Part shown: positions 1 to 5,054 of the stretch, piece by piece | Numbering within the stretch: the stretch's first letter is position 1 | Layout: each line of letters starts with the position of its first letter | DNA from: an uncultured Alphaproteobacteria bacterium | GTDB taxonomy: Bacteria > Pseudomonadota > Alphaproteobacteria > Rickettsiales > UBA1997 | Direction: 5' to 3' | Length of the DNA: 5,054 nt | Assembly (NCBI GenBank): GCA_903959715.1 | Contig: CAJBXX010000302.1 | Coordinates: 1 to 5,054 of the forward strand | Position numbers and translations under genes: made by a program | Notes under the pieces: model-generated | Seen by the model: the letters and a program-made list of their open reading frames with translations, nothing else | Told to the model about the DNA's origin: nothing | Databases searched by the model: none

Positions 1-64
1 AATTATTTTTAAATTTGGTGTTTTTGATATTTCTTTTGAGAATTAATTATTGTCAATAAACATT

Positions 65-1369
65 TTAATTAACTTCAACAACGCAAGCACCGCCCTGCCC
101 GCCTCCGATACAAATCGAAACTAATGCACGATTTTTTCCGCGTCTTTTCAATTCACGCAAAGCATGAATCAAAATTCTCGCGCCCGACATGCCGACTGGG
201 TGCCCAAGGGCAATAGCTCCGCCATTCACATTCAAAATATCATAATTAATTTCACCAAAAGCATCATTTAAACCAAAATATTTGTGACAAAATTCTGGAG
301 ATTCAAAAGCCTTAACACAGCCAATCACTTGCGACGCGAAGGCTTCATTGATTTCAAATAAATCGAAATCAGATAATTTTAAACCCGTTCTGTCGAATAA
401 TTTTTTAGAAGCAAAAACTGGTCCGAGCCCCATACGCGAAGGATCAAGCCCCGCATATTCAAAATCACGCAAATAACCCAAAATTTCACAACCGCTTTCG
501 GCTTGTAATTTTTGAGCATTGCTTTCGGAAGTGATTAAGGCAAAACAAGCGCCGTCAGTGATTTGCGAAGAATTACCGACCGTCACCGAACCAGCGACTT
601 TTTCAAAATATGGTTTTAATTTTTGCAAATCTTCGATTTTTTGCCCTTTACGCACACCCTCATCTTCTTCAATAATTTTAGAATTTTTTTCGTCATTATT
701 AAAAAGCGGAATTATTTCTTCTTTAAAAATTCCATTGGTTATCGCCCGTTCTGCGAGTTGATGCGATCGCAATGCAAATTCATCTTGCTCTTCACGCGAA
801 ATATGCAAATCACGAGCAACATTTTCGGCGGTGCAACCCATAATCAAACCCGAAATTGGGTCAGTCAAGCCTTGAAGCAAGCCGATCACCGGCGCTAAAT
901 GCTTGGGACGAAATTCTTTCAAAACTTCGATTTTTTCTAACAAAGTTCTAGCTTTGGCAAGTCGAGCAAAAATTTCGGTCATTTTTTTGCCGTAAAAAAG
1001 CGGAATATTACTCATCGATTCAACGCCTCCGACCAACATTAATTTGCCGTAACCGCTATTGATTTTCAAAGCTCCCGTCGTAAAAGCTTCCATGCCCGAA
1101 GCACAATTGCGATGCACCGTGAAGGCTGAAGCGCTTTCGGGAATACCAGCTTTTAAAGCGATAACTCGAGCAATATTTGCCGAATCCGCCGGTTGCGCCA
1201 CATTGCCAATAATGGCTTCATCAATTTTATTGGGATCAATTTTTGAACGCAAAATAACTTCTTTGGCAATGCGAGCACCAAGATCACTAGCACTAAGATT
1301 TTTAAAAACTCCGCCCGCTTTGCCCATGGCAGAACGATAGCCCGCAATTATTGCAATTCTTTCTTTCAT
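65..1369 (-). CDS. Acetyl-CoA C-acyltransferase (thiolase), FadI/HADHB type
   Basis: This 434-residue protein is a thiolase. The family either cleaves 3-ketoacyl-CoA with CoA in the last step of beta-oxidation, or condenses two acetyl-CoA to acetoacetyl-CoA, in the cytoplasm. The nucleophilic cysteine is C89 in RNCASGMEA. NEAFA (341-345), H390 in GGAIALGHPVGMSGAR, and C420 in CIGGGQGGA complete the active site. GNSSQITDGA (265-274) is also typical. The length and the loop at about 126-175, containing KARTLLEKIEVLKEFRP and APVIGLLQGLTDP, match the FadI/trifunctional beta-subunit branch (E. coli FadI is 436 residues) rather than the shorter biosynthetic thiolases of about 390. No partner FadJ-like subunit lies in the window, so chain-length preference and direction cannot be told. 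The start is the first ATG of the frame and gives MKERIAIIAGYRSAMGK, a normal thiolase N-terminus. The leader has no Shine-Dalgarno sequence. The gene diverges from the phosphatase gene at 1506. Its GC content looks higher than that of the glycosyltransferase gene. Family call is firm; exact substrate is not. Confidence 0.95.
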   Translation of the reverse strand: MKERIAIIAGYRSAMGKAGGVFKNLSASDLGARIAKEVILRSKIDPNKIDEAIIGNVAQPADSANIARVIALKAGIPESASAFTVHRNCASGMEAFTTGALKINSGYGKLMLVGGVESMSNIPLFYGKKMTEIFARLAKARTLLEKIEVLKEFRPKHLAPVIGLLQGLTDPISGLIMGCTAENVARDLHISREEQDEFALRSHQLAERAITNGIFKEEIIPLFNNDEKNSKIIEEDEGVRKGQKIEDLQKLKPYFEKVAGSVTVGNSSQITDGACFALITSESNAQKLQAESGCEILGYLRDFEYAGLDPSRMGLGPVFASKKLFDRTGLKLSDFDLFEINEAFASQVIGCVKAFESPEFCHKYFGLNDAFGEINYDILNVNGGAIALGHPVGMSGARILIHALRELKRRGKNRALVSICIGGGQGGACVVEVN

Positions 1370-1505
1370 AATTTAATAATATTTTTTATTTTTAAATCGA
1401 AATTTATATCGCATTTAAGCAACAAATTTTTAACGACTGGTAAAAATTTTTTTTAGTTATAATCTTATTTTTAAACCAATAAAAATAACTTTCACGAAAA
1501 ATTTT
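1370..1505. promoter_or_regulatory. Divergent intergenic region with start signals for both flanking genes
   Basis: This 136-base AT-rich spacer separates two divergently transcribed genes, so both promoters should lie here unless they are internal to a gene. On the plus strand a consensus-like TATAAT lies at 1458-1463, but the hexamer 17 bases upstream (GACTGG, 1435-1440) is a poor -35. On the minus strand TATAAA (complement of 1403-1408) sits about 34 bases ahead of the thiolase ATG, also with no good -35. Neither gene has a purine-rich ribosome site before its ATG: the plus side reads CACGAAAAATTTT and the minus side ATTATTAAATT. No operator or riboswitch-like structure was seen. The promoter role follows from the layout; the boxes are weak evidence in such AT-rich DNA. 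Confidence 0.45.
1458..1463 (+). promoter_or_regulatory. Candidate -10 box (TATAAT) for the HisN-like gene
   Basis: An exact TATAAT is placed so that transcription would start near 1470, leaving a leader of about 36 bases before the ATG at 1506. No convincing TTGACA-like element stands at 16-18 bases upstream. A chance match is possible because the spacer is so rich in A and T. Confidence 0.35.
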
Positions 1506-2294
1506 ATGCTTAATCAAGAAATTATTAATTTCGCCAATCATCTCGCCGATATTGCTAGCGAAATTTCCAAAAAATATTATCGCATTGAGAATGGCGAGAT
1601 CGCCAAAGACGACGATTCTCCCGTCACCAAAGCCGATCGCGAAATTGAAGAAAAAATTCGCCAAGAAATCTTTAAAAATTATCCAACTCACGGAATTATT
1701 GGCGAAGAATATGGCAATCATCAAGAAAATGCCGAATATGTGTGGATTATCGATCCAATCGACGGCACCTCTTCTTTCATAGTTGGAAGACCAATTTTTG
1801 GCAATTTAATTTCGTTAGTTGTTCGCGGAAAAGTGCTTTTAGGAATTATAAATCAACCAATAAATTCCGAAAGATGGATTGGAATCGAAGGTTCAGGCTC
1901 TTGGTTTAACGGCTCAAAAATTAAAACTCGTAATTGTCAAAAAATTTCCGAAGCAGTTTTAAGTTCAAGTTCGCCATTCTTTTTTAAAGATTTTAACAAA
2001 GAAGTTTTTGAAAAAATTTGTGCTCTAACTAAATATCAAAAAATTGGTGGCGTAGTTTATGGTGGCGATTGTTACGCTTACGGATGCTTGGCTTCAGGCT
2101 TTGTTGATTTAATCATCGAACCCGGATTAAAAGTTTATGATTTTGCCTCGCACATTCCAATTATCAAAAATGCCGGTGGCGTTATTACAGATTGGGAAGG
2201 TAATGAATTAAAGCTCGAATCAAATGTTAGATTAGTAGCCTCGGCGACTCCAAAACTTCATGAAGAAGTTTTGAAAATTATTAATTCAATTTAG
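1506..2294 (+). CDS. hisN: Inositol-monophosphatase-family phosphatase, HisN-like histidinol-phosphatase candidate
   Basis: This 262-residue protein has the full metal-dependent phosphatase signature of the inositol monophosphatase fold: DSPVTKAD (37-44), GEE with E67, DPIDGTSSF (83-91) with metal ligands D83 and D86, and a C-terminal KVYDF with D212 followed by NAGGVITDWEG. Several segments fit the HisN-type histidinol-phosphatases better than SuhB or CysQ. FGNLISLVVRGKVLLGIINQP with ERW (98-124) is one. GGDCYAYGCLASGFVDLIIE (186-205) is another, as is GLKVYDF in place of the usual PWD. HisN removes phosphate from L-histidinol phosphate in histidine synthesis, in the cytoplasm, and is common in alphaproteobacteria and actinobacteria. 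No other his gene is in the window, so a different phosphomonoester substrate (inositol phosphate, PAP) remains possible. The length is normal for the family and nothing looks broken. The start is the ATG 43 bases after the TATAAT box and has no Shine-Dalgarno sequence. It stands alone on its strand, convergent with the glycosyltransferase gene. Confidence 0.88.
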   Translation: MLNQEIINFANHLADIASEISKKYYRIENGEIAKDDDSPVTKADREIEEKIRQEIFKNYPTHGIIGEEYGNHQENAEYVWIIDPIDGTSSFIVGRPIFGNLISLVVRGKVLLGIINQPINSERWIGIEGSGSWFNGSKIKTRNCQKISEAVLSSSSPFFFKDFNKEVFEKICALTKYQKIGGVVYGGDCYAYGCLASGFVDLIIEPGLKVYDFASHIPIIKNAGGVITDWEGNELKLESNVRLVASATPKLHEEVLKIINSI

Positions 2295-2307
2295 AAATTA
2301 GTTATTC

Positions 2308-2343
2308 ATCGCGAATACGGCGATTTACTCGCCGTGAAGCGAT
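2308..2343. repeat. GC-rich inverted repeat between convergent genes
   Basis: The core is a perfect 7-base stem, ACGGCGA (2317-2323) and TCGCCGT (2329-2335), around a TTTAC loop. A T-G wobble (2316/2336) can extend it in RNA. After a small internal loop, ATCGC (2308-2312) pairs with GCGAT (2339-2343). It starts 13 bases after the stop codon of the HisN-like gene, where a terminator is expected. It is not followed by a clear T run on either strand, so a classic intrinsic terminator is not proven. It is clearly richer in GC than the DNA around it, so a dispersed palindromic element is an alternative. Confidence 0.5.
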
Positions 2344-2355
2344 TCAACTTTTCCC

Positions 2356-2376
2356 TAAATTTGCTTTGCAAATTTA
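2356..2376. terminator. Perfect 9-base inverted repeat just after the glycosyltransferase stop
   Basis: TAAATTTGC (2356-2364) and GCAAATTTA (2368-2376) form a perfect 9-base stem with a TTT loop. Read leftward, the hairpin begins one base after the TAA of the glycosyltransferase gene (complement of 2378-2380), at the end of the three-gene operon. It could stop transcripts from either side or protect the 3' end of the operon mRNA. The stem is mostly A-T, and no long U tract follows on the minus strand (next bases GGGAAAAG), so efficiency as a factor-independent terminator is doubtful. Confidence 0.4.
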
Positions 2377-2377
2377 A

Positions 2378-3532
2378 TTATAACAATTTCTTATAAACCT
2401 CGATAGTCCTTTGGCACATCAAATCATTAGAAAAATTATCTTCAACATTCTTACGCCCTGCTAAACCTATTTTTTCAATTTCCTCTTTTGGCATTGTAAG
2501 AATTTTGTCAATTACATCGGCTAAAACTTGAGTATCAAAAGGTTCAACCAAAAATCCAGTTTGTTCCTCGATGACGGTCTCAAGAGCTCCACCAATTTTT
2601 GTGGCAACAATAATTTTTGACGAAGCTTGAGCCTCGATTGCAATTCGTCCGAAGGCCTCGGGGCGAACGCTTGGTGCCACCACGAAATGAGCAAGTTGAT
2701 AAGTCGCTGGCATGTCGCGACAAGCACCGACAATTCTAATTTTGCCCGCCAAATTTTCTTTAACAATTTTTTGTTCAATTTTTTTACGATATTTTTTATG
2801 ACCATGATCCGACCCAACCATTACGCAAAAAAAATCATTTTTAACTTTGGATAAAGCTTCAATTAAAAATTCGTGACCCTTCCAAGAAGTAAATCTGGCG
2901 GGCATCAAAATCATTTTTTTATCTTCGGGCAAATTCCATTTTTTAATTAAATCAATTATACGATTTTTTGAAACCTTATCGCGATTGAAATATTGCAAAT
3001 CAACTCCTCGTTGAATTACTTCGATTAAATCGGCAAAATTTTCTTTATAATTTCTTAATAAATAATTTTTGATATAATTTGATACGACTATGATAGTGTT
3101 GGCTTTAAACATTATCGAATTGTATAATTTCTTCAAATAAAAATTTTTCCAAAATAAAAAACCTAATGAATAAGTGCCGTGAATTGTGGAAATTAATTTT
3201 GTTTTTGTTTCTCTGCACGCATAATAAGCACTCCACATTGGCGCTCTAGATCTGACATGCACTAGATCAACCTTATGTTCATTAATAATTTGTGCAATTT
3301 TTTTAATATTTAAAAAAATAGTTAAAGGATTTTTAGTTTTTACATTAAGTTCAAAATGATTAATTTTTGCCTCTTTTAAATCATAAGTTAAAACTCCACC
3401 GCTTGAAATAACAATTGGGGAAAAATTTTGATTTTTTAATGCTTTAGCAATATCAATTGTTCCGCGTTCGACACCGCCACTTTCTAGGGATGGAATAATT
3501 TGTAAAATTACTTTTTGTTTTAAATCTTCCAT
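2378..3532 (-). CDS. Glycosyltransferase, GT-B fold, GT4-type (Glycos_transf_1)
   Basis: This 384-residue protein is a retaining GT-B glycosyltransferase of the large GT4 group, which moves a sugar from a nucleotide-sugar donor to a lipid or glycan acceptor at the cytoplasmic face of the membrane. The N-terminal acceptor domain (about 8-180) opens with IIPSLESGGVERGTIDIAKAL, the usual glycine-rich loop, and includes VDLVHVRSRAPMWSAYYA (88-105) and STIHGTYSLG. QRGVDLQYF (174-182) marks the domain junction. The C-terminal donor domain has RFTSWKGHEFLIEAL (213-227) and the EX7E motif in RPEAFGRIAIEAQASS, with E292 and E300, then GGALETVIEEQTGFLV (314-329). No signal peptide or membrane helix is evident. 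Length is normal. Family members build lipopolysaccharide core, capsule or other surface glycans; the exact sugar and acceptor cannot be read from the sequence. The ATG lies 4 bases after the purA stop, so it is translated from the same message. Parts of the gene are extremely AT-rich. Confidence 0.92.
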   Translation of the reverse strand: MEDLKQKVILQIIPSLESGGVERGTIDIAKALKNQNFSPIVISSGGVLTYDLKEAKINHFELNVKTKNPLTIFLNIKKIAQIINEHKVDLVHVRSRAPMWSAYYACRETKTKLISTIHGTYSLGFLFWKNFYLKKLYNSIMFKANTIIVVSNYIKNYLLRNYKENFADLIEVIQRGVDLQYFNRDKVSKNRIIDLIKKWNLPEDKKMILMPARFTSWKGHEFLIEALSKVKNDFFCVMVGSDHGHKKYRKKIEQKIVKENLAGKIRIVGACRDMPATYQLAHFVVAPSVRPEAFGRIAIEAQASSKIIVATKIGGALETVIEEQTGFLVEPFDTQVLADVIDKILTMPKEEIEKIGLAGRKNVEDNFSNDLMCQRTIEVYKKLL

Positions 3533-3536
3533 GTTT

Positions 3537-4808
3537 TTAATTTACAATAATTGTTTCATTACGCTTAGGGCCAGTTGAAATTATAGAGACCTTAACTCCG
3601 CATAAATTTTCAATTTTAGCAATATAATCGAGTGCTAATTTTGGCATTTTATCGCGAGATTCGATTCCGACCGTTGATTGCTTCCATCCTTGCATTTCAA
3701 TGTAAATTGGCTCAATTTTACTCCACAATTCTATCGATTGCGGTAAGTAATCGAACTCAATTCCATTAATTTTATAACCAATGCAAATTTTGATTTTATC
3801 AAGCTTATCTAGTACATCAATTTTTGTTAATGCAACTTCTTTTACTGATGATAAATTAATTACTTGTTTAACCAAAACCGCGTCGAACCAACCGCATCTT
3901 CGATTACGACCAGTTACGGTTCCAACTTCATTGCCTTCAATTCTAATAAATTCACCAATTTCATCATGTAATTCTGTAGGGAATGGACCCGATCCAACCC
4001 TAGTGGTATAAGCCTTTAAGATGCCAATTGTTTTATGAATTTCGGCGATTCCTAAGCAAGATCCAAGAGCAATTTGACCCGCAATTGTATTGCTTGAAGT
4101 GACAAATGGATAAGTGCCGAAACTAACATCAAGAAGAGCCCCTTGAGCTCCCTCGAACATCACGGCTTGAGTTTTTTTAAGATTTTTTGCGATATCATAA
4201 GAAGATTGGGTAAAATCTAAAATCTTATTTTGAATTGGTTTTAATTCTTGTAAAATATCATTCAATTCAACTTTTTTAGCGCCCAAACTTTGACGCAATA
4301 GATTGTGATAAAATAATAAATTTTCTACGCGATTTTTTAAAACTTCTTGGTCGCGCAAATCGCATATTCTAAGTGCTCGACGCCCAACTTTATCTTCATA
4401 AGCGGGACCAATTCCGCGACCCGTCGTGCCAATTTTATTATCGCCTTTTTGTAATTCTAAAAGTTGATCGAGTTCACGATGAACCGATAAAATTAAACAA
4501 CAATTATCCGCAATCGCCAAGTTTTTTGGAGTAATTTTTATACCAGCATTTTCAATTTTTTCAATCTCCGAAAATAAAGCGACAGGATCAACCACAACGC
4601 CACTGCCAATCACTGAAAATTTACCACGAATAATGCCCGACGGAAGCAAACTTAGTTTAAAAGTTTTATCGCCAACTTTAATGGTGTGTCCCGCATTATG
4701 ACCGCCTTGAAATCGAACTACCGCATCGAAATTATCTGATAAGAAATCAACTATCTTGCCCTTGCCTTCATCGCCCCATTGTAAACCAATTATTGCTATA
4801 TTTTTCAT
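3537..4808 (-). CDS. purA: Adenylosuccinate synthetase
   Basis: PurA joins IMP and aspartate using GTP to give adenylosuccinate, the first committed step from IMP to AMP, in the cytoplasm as a homodimer. From the ATG chosen here it is 423 residues, close to the family norm of about 430. The signature GLQWGDEGKGK (8-18) holds catalytic D13, and GGHNAGHT (35-42) holds H41. IMP-site segments include TTGRGIGPAYEDK (128-140) and FEGAQGALLDVSFGTYPF (218-235); TGRNRRCGWFD (299-309) is also typical. LTKIDVLD (327-334) and STGPKRNETI (411-420) recognise the GTP base; the latter is usually GPDR or GPER, so lysine 415 is a small oddity. The frame is open to an ATG at 4862, but that would add 18 residues ahead of the conserved MKNIAIIGLQWGDEG and run through the end of the upstream gene, so 4808 is the better start. 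It begins 1 base after the zinc-finger stop (TAAAATG) and is followed 4 bases on by the glycosyltransferase. No Shine-Dalgarno sequence is clear, so translation may be coupled. Confidence 0.97.
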   Translation of the reverse strand: MKNIAIIGLQWGDEGKGKIVDFLSDNFDAVVRFQGGHNAGHTIKVGDKTFKLSLLPSGIIRGKFSVIGSGVVVDPVALFSEIEKIENAGIKITPKNLAIADNCCLILSVHRELDQLLELQKGDNKIGTTGRGIGPAYEDKVGRRALRICDLRDQEVLKNRVENLLFYHNLLRQSLGAKKVELNDILQELKPIQNKILDFTQSSYDIAKNLKKTQAVMFEGAQGALLDVSFGTYPFVTSSNTIAGQIALGSCLGIAEIHKTIGILKAYTTRVGSGPFPTELHDEIGEFIRIEGNEVGTVTGRNRRCGWFDAVLVKQVINLSSVKEVALTKIDVLDKLDKIKICIGYKINGIEFDYLPQSIELWSKIEPIYIEMQGWKQSTVGIESRDKMPKLALDYIAKIENLCGVKVSIISTGPKRNETIIVN

Positions 4809-4809
4809 T

Positions 4810-5025
4810 TTAATTCTTGTTATTTTTTTTAAATTCATCTGTTGAGTTTCTAGGATTTTCAAAAGAATAATATCTATTGCAATAAGGGCAAATTGCGTAA
4901 TCTTTTTTCCCCATATTTAAATATATTAAAGGATGCTTTGAGCCTCTAGGATCTCCATCGCAAGAAACTTTTTTAACACTTACATTCAAGATGTCAATAC
5001 TTTTAAAATTTATTTGCTGATTCAT
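4810..5025 (-). CDS. CHCC zinc-finger protein, NDUFS6-like (complex I accessory type)
   Basis: This 71-residue protein carries one CHCC zinc-binding unit: C22 in VSCDGD, H31 in KHPLIYLN, and the pair C46 and C49 in CPYCNRYY. The order and spacing fit the zf-CHCC family, which includes the mitochondrial complex I subunit NDUFS6 and small alphaproteobacterial proteins. In that group it is a zinc-binding accessory of NADH dehydrogenase (complex I) on the cytoplasmic or matrix side. A role here is inferred from the family, since no nuo gene is nearby. The tail after residue 55 is rich in N, K and E and is probably disordered. Where relatives usually have CDGG and ALGHP, this protein reads CDGD and GSKHP, but all four ligands are kept. 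The ATG at 5025 is the first in the frame after an upstream in-frame stop (complement of 5041-5043), so the start is secure. It is the first visible gene of the operon with purA. Confidence 0.88.
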   Translation of the reverse strand: MNQQINFKSIDILNVSVKKVSCDGDPRGSKHPLIYLNMGKKDYAICPYCNRYYSFENPRNSTDEFKKNNKN

Positions 5026-5054
5026 TTTTATTATTTTAAATTATTATTTTAGAT

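Noticed and set aside
48..60. Small inverted repeat TTATT/AATAA downstream of the thiolase stop as a terminator
   Set aside because: A 5-base all-A/T stem is expected by chance in this composition and would be too weak to act as a terminator.
1..64. Short open frames on the plus strand ending at 46 (tail ISFEN) and at 59 (hydrophobic, tail INYCQ), possibly the 3' end of a convergent gene
   Set aside because: Fewer than 20 codons are visible and both frames are equally plausible in AT-rich DNA, so no gene can be supported from this end.
763..770. GCGATCGC octamer inside the thiolase gene, like the HIP1 palindrome of cyanobacteria
   Set aside because: Only one copy was seen, in coding sequence, and the proteins do not suggest a cyanobacterium.
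519..1340. Plus-strand open frames of 80-93 codons opposite the thiolase gene (519-761, 623-898, 1059-1340)
   Set aside because: They lie wholly antisense to a firmly identified thiolase and show no family motifs; they are shadows of its codon use.
1404..1724. Minus-strand 106-codon frame with many hydrophobic residues, crossing the divergent spacer into the HisN-like gene
   Set aside because: It is antisense to conserved phosphatase codons and its Phe/Ile-rich look is what AT-rich reverse frames give.
1..5054. Search by eye for a CRISPR array, tRNA, insertion-sequence ends, toxin-antitoxin pair or a new multi-gene system
   Set aside because: Nearly all bases are used by five recognised housekeeping-type genes, and no direct-repeat array, tRNA-like cloverleaf or transposase was seen.

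Overview
The window is AT-rich bacterial DNA, gene-dense, with five complete protein genes and short spacers. The best guess for the source is an AT-rich alphaproteobacterium. The pointers are a small CHCC zinc-finger protein of the NDUFS6 (mitochondrial complex I) type, a HisN-type histidinol-phosphatase candidate, TAA as the stop of most genes, and leaders made almost wholly of A and T with no clear Shine-Dalgarno sequence. This is inferred from protein motifs only; no rRNA or other phylogenetic marker is present.

Layout from left to right: 1-64 is a short AT-rich tail with no supportable gene. 65-1369 (minus) is a FadI/HADHB-type thiolase with all its catalytic residues. 1370-1505 is a 136-base divergent spacer holding a TATAAT box that may drive the plus-strand gene. 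1506-2294 (plus) is an inositol-monophosphatase-fold phosphatase whose motifs fit HisN best. 2295-2377 is an 83-base convergent spacer with two clear inverted repeats. 2378-3532 (minus) is a GT4-type glycosyltransferase. 3537-4808 (minus) is adenylosuccinate synthetase (purA). 4810-5025 (minus) is a 71-residue CHCC zinc-finger protein. 5026-5054 is AT-rich leader.

The three rightmost genes run leftward in the order zinc finger, purA, glycosyltransferase, with gaps of 1 and 4 bases. They are almost certainly one transcript, although the functions are unrelated at first sight (respiratory complex I accessory, purine synthesis, surface glycan). The hisN-like gene meets this operon tail to tail and diverges from the thiolase gene. 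Thiolase (fatty-acid or acetoacetyl-CoA metabolism), AMP synthesis and possible histidine synthesis suggest a cell with real biosynthetic capacity rather than an extremely reduced one.

I saw no mobile element, CRISPR array, tRNA or rRNA and no evidence of a new defence or genetic system. The window looks like ordinary housekeeping chromosome. The points most worth a second look are the compact inverted repeats between the convergent genes, the mixed-function operon, and the HisN-like assignment.
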